Origin: JABMRW01 sp964396965
Lineage (GTDB): Bacteria; Chloroflexota; Dehalococcoidia; Dehalococcoidales; BS750m-G39
Assembly: GCA_964396965.1 (NCBI GenBank)
Contig: CAYNGD010000007.1
Span: 1-64,000, forward strand
DNA: 64,000 nucleotides
Direction: 5' to 3'
Positions 49,902 to 58,578 of this stretch are shown here, piece after piece (the first letter of the stretch is position 1; the number at the start of each line of letters is the position of its first letter). The translations under genes and the position numbers were made by a program. Under the pieces are notes generated by a model. That model searched no databases. It saw only the letters and a program-made list of their open reading frames with translations, and was not told the origin of the DNA.

Positions 49902-51782
49902 TCACTGCCTTATTACGGCATTGAATTTACAGACGTCGTAGCAGGCGCCGCATCTTATACACAGACCCTGGTTCAGGGTGTGGGGCTCCCTTTTCTCCCC
50001 AGTGATAGCGCCAGTAGGACAGCCCCTCAAGCAGCGGAGACAGCCCACGCACTTCTCCGGGTCAATGGAATACTTTATCAGCTCCCGGCAGACGCCGGCC
50101 GGGCACCTCTTCTGCTCGATGTGGGCGATGTACTCGTCCCGGAAATACCTGAGGGTGCTCATCACCGGATTGGCCGCCGTCTGGCCCAGAGCACAGAGGG
50201 CGCCGGTGCTCAAGACCCCGGCCAGGTCTTCCAGCGTATCCAGGTCTTCCGACTTGCCCTTTCCCTGGGTGATCCGGGTCAAGACCTCGCTCATCCGGTT
50301 TATCCCCTCCCGGCAGGGGGTGCACTTGCCGCAGGACTCACCTTTCAGGAACTCAACGAAGTAGCGGGCGACATCAACCATACAGGTGTCCTCGTCCATG
50401 ACAATCATGCCGCCGGAGCCCATCATCGAGCCCAGCTTGGTCAACTCGTCAAAGTCAACCGGGGTGTCCAGGAACTGCTCCGGGATGCAGCCGCCCGATG
50501 GCCCGCCGGTCTGCACCGCCTTGAACTTCTTGCCGTTGGGGATGCCGCCGCCGATGTCAAAAATCATCTCCCTCAGGGTTATCCCCATTGGCACCTCCAC
50601 CAGGCCGGTGTTGTTGATATTGCCCACCAGTGAGAATATCATCGTCCCCTTGCTGCCGGCGGTGCCTATCTTGGAGTACCAGTCCGCCCCCCTGTTTATT
50701 ATCAGGGGCACGTTGGCCCAGGTCTTGACATTGTTCAGCAGGCTGGGGCTGTCCCAGAGGCCCTTCTCCGACATGTGGACGTATTTCGCCCTCGGCTCGC
50801 CTATCTTGCCCTCAAGTGAGGCCATCAGGGCGCTGGACTCGCCGCAGACGAAGGCGCCGCCGCCCTTGTTTATCGTCACCGTGAAATTAAAGCCGGAGCC
50901 GAGAATGTTCTCACCCAGCAGTCCGTAGTCCATAGCCTGCTCGATGGCAATGCGGGCGTGCCTCACCGCCAGCGGATACTCGTTACGGACGTAGATATAG
51001 CCGTGGTGGGAGCCGATGGCATAGGCGCCGATAATCATCCCCTCGATGACGCTGTGGGGATTACCCTCTAGGATGCTCCGGTCCTGATAGGCGCCGGGGT
51101 CACCCTCATCAGCGTTGCAGATAACATATTTAATATCAGCCTTGGCGTCGAGGCATGACTGCCACTTCCTGCCGGTGGGGAAGCCACCGCCGCCCCGCCC
51201 CCTCAGGCCCGACTTCTTAATCTCATCAATAATCTGCTGGGGCTTCATCCCGGTAAACACCTTGCTTAAGGCGGAATAGCCGCCGACAGCGATGTAGTCT
51301 TCAATATTGGTGGGGTCAATTTCACCGTTGGCGCCGAAGACGGTCCGCGTCTGCCTCTTGTAGAACGGCACATCGGGCTCATAGATAATCTTTTCTTTGG
51401 TGGCCGGGGCCACATAGAGCAAGCGCTCGATGATGTTGCCCTCGAGCACGGTCTCGGTGATAATCTCCGGGATGTCCTCGGGCTTCACCCGCTGGTAGAA
51501 AATCCGCTTGGGCCTGATGACCACCACCGGTCCCCGCTCACAGAAACCGTGGCAGCCGGTCTCCTTCATCTCCACGGTTAGCTGGAGCTCCCGCTTCTCG
51601 ATTTCATCCAGGAAAGCCTCGACCACCGCCTCGGCTCCGGAGGCACGGCAGCCGGTGCCGCCACAGACCGAGATGCAGATCCGGCTGGTGTCTCTCTTAT
51701 CAAGTATTGACTGCCGCAGCTTCTCCAGCTCGGCGGCACTCTCCACCCTCTTCTCTAACAACCTTCTTACCTGCTCTACCAT
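49902..51782 (-). CDS. NuoF/HndC-like NADH-binding flavoprotein
   Basis: A 626-residue subunit. Residues about 30-120 form a thioredoxin-like 2Fe-2S domain (CGGTGCRASG, Cys pairs near 40 and 80). The NADH/FMN domain has GLRGRGGGGFPTGRKW near residue 193 and CGESSALM. The N3-type 4Fe-4S site is SCGKCTPCREG. The C-terminus adds two 4Fe-4S ferredoxin motifs (CVGCLRCLRGCP and CIRCGACYDVC), as in HndC/HydB-type subunits. It takes or gives electrons to NAD(H). Such subunits are found in bifurcating hydrogenases and formate dehydrogenases, but no such partner is in the window. Confidence 0.9.
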   Translation of the reverse strand: MVEQVRRLLEKRVESAAELEKLRQSILDKRDTSRICISVCGGTGCRASGAEAVVEAFLDEIEKRELQLTVEMKETGCHGFCERGPVVVIRPKRIFYQRVKPEDIPEIITETVLEGNIIERLLYVAPATKEKIIYEPDVPFYKRQTRTVFGANGEIDPTNIEDYIAVGGYSALSKVFTGMKPQQIIDEIKKSGLRGRGGGGFPTGRKWQSCLDAKADIKYVICNADEGDPGAYQDRSILEGNPHSVIEGMIIGAYAIGSHHGYIYVRNEYPLAVRHARIAIEQAMDYGLLGENILGSGFNFTVTINKGGGAFVCGESSALMASLEGKIGEPRAKYVHMSEKGLWDSPSLLNNVKTWANVPLIINRGADWYSKIGTAGSKGTMIFSLVGNINNTGLVEVPMGITLREMIFDIGGGIPNGKKFKAVQTGGPSGGCIPEQFLDTPVDFDELTKLGSMMGSGGMIVMDEDTCMVDVARYFVEFLKGESCGKCTPCREGINRMSEVLTRITQGKGKSEDLDTLEDLAGVLSTGALCALGQTAANPVMSTLRYFRDEYIAHIEQKRCPAGVCRELIKYSIDPEKCVGCLRCLRGCPTGAITGEKREPHTLNQGLCIRCGACYDVCKFNAVIRQ

Positions 51783-51798
51783 CTCACGCCCCTCCCGT

Positions 51799-52296
51799 TT
51801 ATTTGTAGCCCCTCAAGACGCGGTCGAGCTTATCCGGGGTCATCTGGCTTTCGTATTTGCCATCGACCACCGCCACCGGACCCAGCGCGCAGCAGCCCAG
51901 GCAGTTGACCGCCTCCAGGGTGAACCTCATGTCCTCGGTGGTCTCACCCGGTTTTATCCCGTAGTCCCTCTCAATCTTGTCCACCAGCCTATGGCCGCCC
52001 TTGACGTGACAGGCGGTACCCAGACAGACAGTGACCAGGTGACGCCCCCTGGGCTTCAGGCTGAAAGCCCGGAAAAAGGTGGCCACGCTGAAGACCTGGC
52101 TCAAGGATATATCCAGCCTCTGACTGATTTTTATCAGCACATCCTGGGGCAGATAGTTAAACTCAGCCTGGACATCCTGAAGCAGTGATATCAGCTGTTC
52201 CTTACTGCCAGCATAGCTATCAATGAGAGAGTCAACCTTTTCCGGGTAGCTCTCAACGATAGCCTTCACTTTCGGAAAATCAAGGGTTAAGTTCAT
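51799..52296 (-). CDS. NuoE/HndA-like 2Fe-2S subunit
   Basis: A 165-residue protein of the 24-kDa complex I family. The four 2Fe-2S ligands are in CLGTACHVKG and CLGCCALGP. AAGGAGG lies nine bases before the ATG. It is the first gene of the trio and works with the NuoF-like flavoprotein. Length is normal. Confidence 0.9.
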   Translation of the reverse strand: MNLTLDFPKVKAIVESYPEKVDSLIDSYAGSKEQLISLLQDVQAEFNYLPQDVLIKISQRLDISLSQVFSVATFFRAFSLKPRGRHLVTVCLGTACHVKGGHRLVDKIERDYGIKPGETTEDMRFTLEAVNCLGCCALGPVAVVDGKYESQMTPDKLDRVLRGYK

Positions 52297-52511
52297 CAGC
52301 TATAACCTCCTTCATCAACCGCTAATTTTATGTTAATACTTCCAGGGCCTGTCTCCATCCGTTATCACGCCCGTTTTCACCACTAGTTTTGACGGTATCT
52401 GCCAGGTATTTTCCAGCGCTAACTACACCTAGCCTATAACTCAATATCAAGTATTTTTACGCAGGTATTTCCACCTAATACCAGAGAGAACAGCTTCGGC
52501 AATGGCTGTGC

Positions 52512-52541
52512 TTGAACAGGTGCACCCGGCTTTGATATGAT
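52512..52541 (+). promoter_or_regulatory. Promoter for the second two-component pair
   Basis: TTGAAC (52512-52517), an 18-base spacer and TATGAT (52536-52541), giving a short leader of about 12 bases before the ATG at 52560. A clear ribosome site is not seen in the leader. Confidence 0.5.
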
Positions 52542-52559
52542 TACATACGGGGTTAGACT

Positions 52560-53225
52560 ATGAGCAATATTAATGTGCTTCTGGCTGAGGACCACGTGAT
52601 AACGCGGCAGGGCATCCGCCGGCTTATCGAGGACGAGAAGGGGATTACCGTTGTCGGCGAGGCCAGCAACGGCGAGGAAGCGGTGCAGATGACCACCGAG
52701 CTTAAACCGGATATCGTCATCATGGACGTCGCCATGCCCAAGCTCAACGGCATCGAGGCCACCCGGCAGATAAAGCTAATCAGCCCTCGCACCGCAGTGC
52801 TTATCTTAAGCGCCTATGACGACGACGAGTACGTCTTCGCCCTGCTCAAGGTGGGCGCCGCCGGCTACCTGCTCAAGAATGTCAGCGGCGATGAGCTCAC
52901 CCGCGCCATCCGGGCGGTGTACAAGGGTGAGCCCGTCCTCGACCCTATGGTCGCCCGCAAGGTCATGAACTACTTTAAACTGCCAGATAAGACGCGGGGG
53001 CTGGACAGGCCCTCCGAGCACCTGAGCAGCCGCGATACCGACATCCTCAAGCTGGCGGCCAAGGGCATGACCAATAAGGACATCGCCGATAAGCTTCACC
53101 TGAGCAGCCGCACCGTCGAGGGCCACCTGAGAACCGTCTTCAACAAGCTCGGCGTTGGCTCCCGCACCGAGGCGGTGCTCTACGGCCTGAGAAAGGGCTG
53201 GTTCACCCTGGAAGAGCTGCCTTGA
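52560..53225 (+). CDS. NarL-type response regulator
   Basis: A 221-residue regulator. The receiver domain has AEDH (residues 9-12) and phospho-acceptor Asp56 (VIMDVAMPK). The LuxR-type helix-turn-helix begins at LSSRDTDILKLAAKG. It lies about 30 bases upstream of a NarX-type kinase. It closely resembles the regulator at 11816-12487, so the two systems are likely paralogous and may share DNA targets. Confidence 0.9.
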   Translation: MSNINVLLAEDHVITRQGIRRLIEDEKGITVVGEASNGEEAVQMTTELKPDIVIMDVAMPKLNGIEATRQIKLISPRTAVLILSAYDDDEYVFALLKVGAAGYLLKNVSGDELTRAIRAVYKGEPVLDPMVARKVMNYFKLPDKTRGLDRPSEHLSSRDTDILKLAAKGMTNKDIADKLHLSSRTVEGHLRTVFNKLGVGSRTEAVLYGLRKGWFTLEELP

Positions 53226-53257
53226 CTCTCTTCATTTAAGATAGCGGAGTAATAGCT

Positions 53258-54727
53258 ATGCCACTGAGTCTATTAGGTTCCGAGATGCTGGCCAAGATTA
53301 TTGATGGTTCCCCTATCCCATCATTTGTAATCAATAAGCAACATAAAGTAGTGTACTGGAACACAGCGATTGAGGCCCTCTCTGGCATAGGAAGTAAGGA
53401 GATAATCGGGACAGATAAGCAATGGAGGGCGTTTTACGCGGGAAAGAGGCCAGCTATGGCCGACTTAATAGTGGACGGAGCACCGGCAAACGAAATTGAA
53501 GCCCATTATCCAGGTAAATGTAAAATATCCCACTTAATAGATGGTACTTATGAAGCTGAAGATTTTTTCCCAGATCTTGAGAGGAATGGAAAGTGGCTCC
53601 ATTTCACAGCAATTCCCATAAGAGATAACACTGGAAAGATAATAGGTGCCATAGAGACCCTGGAAGATATCACCGAGCGAAAGCGTGCTGAGGAGGCACT
53701 ACATGAGTCAGAGAAAAGCTTCAGGGCTTTATTCGAGGGTGCCTATGATGCCATCTGGGTTCACGATTTAGAGGGTAACATTCAAACTGCGAATAAGGCG
53801 GCGGCGGAACTTGGTGGTTACCCTGTAGTAGAACTGGTGGGGATGAATGTAAAGTCATTTCTCAGTGATGAAAGCCTGAAGCTGGCAAGAGAGGTGAGCC
53901 ATAAGCTAACCGAACACCAGCCCATAGACCTCCCCTACGAATTAAGGTTAATTAGGAAGGATGGCTCGGAGGCAATATGCATGGTTTCTACCAACTTGAT
54001 TACCAGCGATGGTGAGCCAAAGGGTTTTCAGAACATCGCTAGAGACGTTACTCAAGAGAAGCGAATGCAGGAAAATGTGCGCTACTACCTGCAGCAGATA
54101 ACCAGGGCCCAAGAAGAGGAGCGAAAACGTATCGCCCGGGAGCTTCATGATGATACGGCCCAGGTGCTGGGTTCTCTCTCGCGGCAATTGGACAATTTCA
54201 TTCGCAAGAAGCATGGTCTGGCACCTAGTGAGGTCTTGTTCCTTAAAGACCTGCAGGCTCAGCTTAATCGTGGAGTGCAGGGTGTGCACCGTTTCATTCA
54301 GGACCTGCGCCCATCATTACTGGACGATTTAGGTTTAATCCCGGCGTTAAGGTCGTTAATGAAGGATCTACAAGAGTACGATGGGATAAGTACAAGCCTA
54401 AATGTGTTTGGCGGAGAAAGACGTTTCTCGTCTGAAGTTGAGTCATTGCTCTTCCGCATTGTCCAGGAGGCGCTCAACAATATTAGGCGGCATGCCCAGG
54501 CCTCGGAGGCCCGGGTGGTAATGGAGTTCATGGCAGATGAGGTGAGGGTGACCGTAACCGATAACGGGCGAGGGTTTGAGCTGCGTGGGGACGTGGACGA
54601 CCTTCCCCGCATTGGTAAGCTGGGGCTGGCCGGGATGCAGGAGAGGGCGCGGCTGCTGGGCGGCACCCTTGAGGTCAACTCGGTACCGGGCCAGGGGACG
54701 ACGCTGGTGGTAGATGTGCCCGGCTAG
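53258..54727 (+). CDS. Soluble PAS-PAS NarX-type histidine kinase
   Basis: A 489-residue kinase without membrane helices. Two PAS domains (roughly residues 10-145 and 150-265) precede a HisKA_3 helix with the H-box ARELHDDTAQVLG (His297) and an HATPase (NGRGF, GLAGM boxes). The second PAS and the kinase core are nearly the same as in the kinase at 12547, while the N-terminal sensor differs (PAS here, GAF there). Its stop overlaps the convergent deacetylase fusion by four bases. Confidence 0.9.
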   Translation: MPLSLLGSEMLAKIIDGSPIPSFVINKQHKVVYWNTAIEALSGIGSKEIIGTDKQWRAFYAGKRPAMADLIVDGAPANEIEAHYPGKCKISHLIDGTYEAEDFFPDLERNGKWLHFTAIPIRDNTGKIIGAIETLEDITERKRAEEALHESEKSFRALFEGAYDAIWVHDLEGNIQTANKAAAELGGYPVVELVGMNVKSFLSDESLKLAREVSHKLTEHQPIDLPYELRLIRKDGSEAICMVSTNLITSDGEPKGFQNIARDVTQEKRMQENVRYYLQQITRAQEEERKRIARELHDDTAQVLGSLSRQLDNFIRKKHGLAPSEVLFLKDLQAQLNRGVQGVHRFIQDLRPSLLDDLGLIPALRSLMKDLQEYDGISTSLNVFGGERRFSSEVESLLFRIVQEALNNIRRHAQASEARVVMEFMADEVRVTVTDNGRGFELRGDVDDLPRIGKLGLAGMQERARLLGGTLEVNSVPGQGTTLVVDVPG

Positions 54728-56466
54728 GGTGAGTAGTAGCCTGCCCAGAGCCCGCTGAAGAAGCGGCGGGCATTTATGCCCAGCACCCTGGTATCATAGC
54801 CGCCTTCCTGAACGACCAGCGTCGGCAGGTGCAGTTCACCGATCAGCCTGCCCACCGCCTCAAAATCGTCAGCCTCAAGGCTCCAGCTTCCGGTGGGGTC
54901 TTCCTTGGCGGTATCCAGTCCCAGCGCCACGATGAGAAACTGGGGACGGAAGCGGGCGACCCGTCTCAGCGCCTCGCTCAAGACCTGCTGGTATCTCTTA
55001 CCCTCAAACTCTTCAGCTAAGAGGGGGATATTTATATTGTAGCCCTTGCCCGCCCCTTCTCCCTTCTCGTCAGCAAAGCCGCTGAAGTAGGGATAGGCAT
55101 AACGGGGATGCCGGTGGATGGACAGGGTCAGGACGTCAGGCCGTTCGTAGAATATGTCCTGCTGACCGTTGCCGTGGTGATAGTCGATATCCAGGATGGC
55201 CACCCTGCCGTAGGCGCTCAAATACTGGGCGGCCACCGCCGCCGAGTTGAAGTAGCAGAAGCCGCCGAAGGAACGGCGCCCGGCGTGGTGACCAGGCGGG
55301 CGCACCAGGGCGTAGGCCAGCCGGTAGCCCTCCAGGATTTGCTCGGCGGCGGTCAGGGTGCAGTCCACCGCCCGCTTGGCGGCCAGGTAGGCGTTGCCGT
55401 TTATCGGGGTAAAGGTGTCGATGCAGTAGTAGCCGGCGCGGACGGCGAGCTCCCTGGGGGGGCGGGCGATGTTGCGGATGGGGAAGACATAGGGGTAGAC
55501 GGACTGCCCCGCCGCAAGGCCAGCACAGACCTTCCTGAAATAGTCAACGAACTGGCTGTCGTGCACCGTCTTGATATAGCGCTCGGAGAAGTGGCGGGGG
55601 GCAACCCTGTTAAACAGCCCCGTCTTGTCCAGCTCCTTTATGATGGCGTCTATCCTCACCGGCGATTCAACATAGCCCAGTTCTTCGACGTGGTGGATGA
55701 GGTGGCGGTCGTTGATGACCAGGACAACCTGCTTGTCCACCGCTACCGTCCGGCGGGGCAAGAGCGGCGCCTTCTTGATATACCTCGGCTCACGCAGGCG
55801 CACCGGGTCGTCCTGAAAGGAATCAACCACCATCTCAACGTAGCTGGGGGAAACCACCCCCCGGTATTTCCGCTCCAGCACCGCCCGGACCACCTCTCGG
55901 GCGACATCACGGGAAAGCCCGTCACCCTGCCCCAGGTCGTCATAGACCAGATAGGGGGGGTTGTCGCCGCCGGGCTTTAAGGGGGTCTCATACTTGGTGT
56001 TGACGATGGGGCGGGCGCCGTACCTCTCGTAGAAGCGCAGGCGGGCGGCATTTTGCTTCCGGACGAGCGGGTCTCGGCTTAAATGGGGGTCGTCGGGGAG
56101 GCACTCGAAGAAAAGGCCGATTAGGTTCAGGTCCAGCGCTTCCTCACGCACCCTTTCGTAGAGGGCGCCGCCGATGCCGCCGCCGGTTCTCCGCTCGGCG
56201 GCGGATATATAGTCCAGGTAGCCGAAGTGCAGGATAGGCTCGTGGTAGAGCAGGGCAAAGCCGATGATGCGCCCCTTCACCCCCTCGGCAACGAAAAGGA
56301 TGGAGCGGAAGCGGTACTTCAGCGGGTTGCGCAGCTGCTCCGGCAGCTTGGCAATGTCCCTCTTTGAGAGGCCAGGAAACTGGGCGCGGAGAATCTCCTG
56401 AACCTGGGTGATGGCCTCCTTGTTGGCCGGGGTTATATCATCGTGGACGCGGCGGATACGAAACAT
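54724..56466 (-). CDS. GNAT acetyltransferase-deacetylase fusion
   Basis: A 580-residue fusion. Residues about 1-165 are a GNAT N-acetyltransferase (RTGGGIGGALYERVREEA as acetyl-CoA loop, NAARLRFYERYGARP). Residues about 225-575 are a class II-type histone deacetylase/acetylpolyamine amidohydrolase domain with the zinc-site residues in DIDYHHGNG and RPPGHHAG, and GYD near the end. One protein thus both adds and removes acetyl groups, perhaps on the same small molecule. It is the last gene of the kamA run, 21 bases after marC. Substrates may be polyamine-like or amino compounds rather than proteins. Confidence 0.88.
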   Translation of the reverse strand: MFRIRRVHDDITPANKEAITQVQEILRAQFPGLSKRDIAKLPEQLRNPLKYRFRSILFVAEGVKGRIIGFALLYHEPILHFGYLDYISAAERRTGGGIGGALYERVREEALDLNLIGLFFECLPDDPHLSRDPLVRKQNAARLRFYERYGARPIVNTKYETPLKPGGDNPPYLVYDDLGQGDGLSRDVAREVVRAVLERKYRGVVSPSYVEMVVDSFQDDPVRLREPRYIKKAPLLPRRTVAVDKQVVLVINDRHLIHHVEELGYVESPVRIDAIIKELDKTGLFNRVAPRHFSERYIKTVHDSQFVDYFRKVCAGLAAGQSVYPYVFPIRNIARPPRELAVRAGYYCIDTFTPINGNAYLAAKRAVDCTLTAAEQILEGYRLAYALVRPPGHHAGRRSFGGFCYFNSAAVAAQYLSAYGRVAILDIDYHHGNGQQDIFYERPDVLTLSIHRHPRYAYPYFSGFADEKGEGAGKGYNINIPLLAEEFEGKRYQQVLSEALRRVARFRPQFLIVALGLDTAKEDPTGSWSLEADDFEAVGRLIGELHLPTLVVQEGGYDTRVLGINARRFFSGLWAGYYSP

Positions 56467-56487
56467 AGCTCAAAATCCCTCCGGCTT

Positions 56488-57093
56488 TTAGCCGGTCACC
56501 GCCTTAATTATACCGGTCAGCTCCAGCCCGTGTATAACCATGCTGATGGCGATGGCCGCCAGCAGCAGGCTGAACACCCGGGAAATCGCCCTCAGGCCTC
56601 CCTGCCCCAGAACACGGGCCACCTGCTCCCCCCCCAGAAAGATGCCCCAGGTGATGGCCATGTTCAGGGTGAAGGAGATGAGCACCATATAGAGGGGGAA
56701 CTGGGTGGCCAGGAGCAGCAGGGTGGTTATGGTGGCCGGGCCGACCGTCAGCGGGGTGCCGATGGGCACCACCGCCACCAGCTCCTCCTTGACAGCTTCC
56801 ACCATGTGGCCGGTGGTCATGTACTTGATGGCGAAGGCCAGCAGGATTATGCCGCCGGCGATGGCGAAGGAGCCCACCGAAATCCCCATTAACTTCAGAA
56901 TCAGCTGGCCGAAGAATAAAAAGAAAAGGCCGACGATGATAGCGGTCAGGATAGCCAGGTGAATCATACGGTGGCGCTGGGGCCTGATCATATCCTCGCT
57001 CATGGCAAGCACGAAGGGCAGGTTGCCCAGGGCGTCGATAACGATAAACAGCGGGACGAAGGTTACGATGAAGTTTTGCAGAAGGCTGCCCAT
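56488..57093 (-). CDS. MarC-family membrane protein
   Basis: A 201-residue protein with six membrane helices and the MarC motifs FIVIDALGNLP near the N-terminus and VPIGTPLTVGPATITTLLLL in the middle. MarC proteins are integral membrane proteins of unknown function once linked to antibiotic resistance; a transport role is suspected. Its ATG shares one base with the preceding GNAT stop (TAATG), so it belongs to the kamA run and could export that pathway's product. Confidence 0.85.
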   Translation of the reverse strand: MGSLLQNFIVTFVPLFIVIDALGNLPFVLAMSEDMIRPQRHRMIHLAILTAIIVGLFFLFFGQLILKLMGISVGSFAIAGGIILLAFAIKYMTTGHMVEAVKEELVAVVPIGTPLTVGPATITTLLLLATQFPLYMVLISFTLNMAITWGIFLGGEQVARVLGQGGLRAISRVFSLLLAAIAISMVIHGLELTGIIKAVTG

Positions 57094-57587
57094 TAAGATT
57101 GCCCTTCCGGCTCAAGACGTTTCTGCAGAATAACCTTATCGTCGCCGGGGGCGTAGAAATCGGGGAGGCGGGCTATAACCTGGTAGCCATGCTTTGTGTA
57201 AAAGCGTCGGGTCTTTTCGTAGCTTTCCTGAGAGGATGTTTCGATGATTACCAGCCGACCTTTAGCCTCTCTGATTCTGTCCTCGGCATAGGCCATAAGA
57301 GCCCCGCCCACGCCCCTCCCCTGCTCCCCAGCCGCCACCGCTATCCAGTAAACGTCCCAGGTACCATCGGTGAGGGGGGTAGGGCCATAGCAGATATAGC
57401 CTTTAATGGCCGCGCCGTCCTCAGCGGCCAGTACGTGGTAGCCTGAGCCAGCCGGACCGGCCAGGTAGCTGTCGATGACCTCCTCAGCCACCACCACCTC
57501 AGCCGGCTTGAACTCAGGCAGGCCGCGCAGCAGCGCCATCACGGCCGAATTGTCCCTTTTCAGCATCGGGCGTATCCTGACCGCCAT
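57093..57587 (-). CDS. GNAT-family N-acetyltransferase
   Basis: A 164-residue acetyltransferase with the acetyl-CoA loop QGRGVGGALMAYAEDR near residue 91 and the C-terminal TRRFYTKHGYQ element. It begins with a proper first strand (AVRIRPMLKRD), so the start inside the preceding gene is credible, giving an unusual 74-base overlap with the ATP-grasp gene upstream. In context it may acetylate an amino group of a beta-lysine-like product, comparable with AblB in N-epsilon-acetyl-beta-lysine synthesis, but that is inference. Confidence 0.83.
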   Translation of the reverse strand: MAVRIRPMLKRDNSAVMALLRGLPEFKPAEVVVAEEVIDSYLAGPAGSGYHVLAAEDGAAIKGYICYGPTPLTDGTWDVYWIAVAAGEQGRGVGGALMAYAEDRIREAKGRLVIIETSSQESYEKTRRFYTKHGYQVIARLPDFYAPGDDKVILQKRLEPEGQS

Positions 57588-58578
57588 CCTCTTTGTTCTC
57601 CAGGGCCAGTTCTACAATCCTACCGATAAACTGCGGGTAGGTCATGCCGGCGGCCTCGGCCTGCCGCACCGCCCCCGAGCCGGGGGAGATATCGGGGTTG
57701 GGGTTGGCCTCGATAACATTAAGCTGCCCCGCCTCATCCCGCCGCATATCAACTCTAGCATAGCCGCGGCAGCCGAGCAAGCCGAGGGCGGCAAGGGCGG
57801 TTTTAGCGATTTCCTCCCTCTCGCTGTCTTCGATTTGGGCCGGGCAAATTACCTTAGTACCCTGAAAATATTCGCTTTCGGGCTGCCACTTGGCAGCGAA
57901 GGTGAGCAGGCGGGGCACCCCCTCCGGCAACGAGTAATCTATCTCGGAAACGGGCAGGACGGTATCACCGAGCACGGTAGCGTTGAACTCGTGGCCTTCG
58001 ATGAAATGCTCAACCAGGGCCTGCCCGCCGTAGTAGCGGCTGACCGCGGTCACCTGCTTTTCCAACGAGGCAAAGTCACTGACCACGTTCTGCGCCGAGA
58101 GCCCGTGGCTGGCGTCCTCACGGCGGGGCTTGACGATGCAGGGGTAGCTCAGGTGGAAGCTGGAGAGATTCTCCGGCCGGAGCAGCTGGAAATCGGGGGT
58201 GGCAATACCGGCGTTCTTTAAGAGCGCCTTGGTCCTGGCCTTGTCCAGGGCTAATTTGAGGGCCGCGGCAGAACAGCCGGTGAAGGGCAGTTTGAGCGCC
58301 GCTAGCATTTCGACTATCTCGGCCTCTGTCTCCGGGTGGCCGGCAAAGCCCTCGAAGAGATTGAAGACCAGGTCGGCCTTCAGGGCAGCCAGCCTTTCCC
58401 GGGCGCGGGGCAGGGGCGGCACCAGGGGGAGCTTGACCACGCCGTAGCCTGATTTGAGCAGGGCATCCTCCACCGCCTCCACCGCCTCAAGGACACCGCT
58501 GACGGCGGCCCGCTCACCGCGCTCGTCATAGCGGCTCTTCAGGGGTTCGTTATAGACGATGGCTACACGGCGACGCAC
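57514..58578 (-). CDS. ATP-grasp ligase, D-Ala-D-Ala ligase-like (second copy)
   Basis: A 354-residue ATP-grasp enzyme of the D-alanine-D-alanine ligase superfamily. Typical elements are NLFEGFAG, the PCIVKPRREDASHG ATP loop, YARVDMRRDE and the magnesium site VIEANPNPDISPGSG. The first about 120 residues are a ligase-type N-domain. The C-terminal 25 residues after the catalytic core overlap the next gene. It is a diverged paralogue of the adjacent upstream gene. Two side-by-side ligases next to kamA suggest amide-bond formation on an amino acid other than D-alanine. Confidence 0.85.
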   Translation of the reverse strand: MRRRVAIVYNEPLKSRYDERGERAAVSGVLEAVEAVEDALLKSGYGVVKLPLVPPLPRARERLAALKADLVFNLFEGFAGHPETEAEIVEMLAALKLPFTGCSAAALKLALDKARTKALLKNAGIATPDFQLLRPENLSSFHLSYPCIVKPRREDASHGLSAQNVVSDFASLEKQVTAVSRYYGGQALVEHFIEGHEFNATVLGDTVLPVSEIDYSLPEGVPRLLTFAAKWQPESEYFQGTKVICPAQIEDSEREEIAKTALAALGLLGCRGYARVDMRRDEAGQLNVIEANPNPDISPGSGAVRQAEAAGMTYPQFIGRIVELALENKEDGGQDTPDAEKGQFGRDGAAARPA

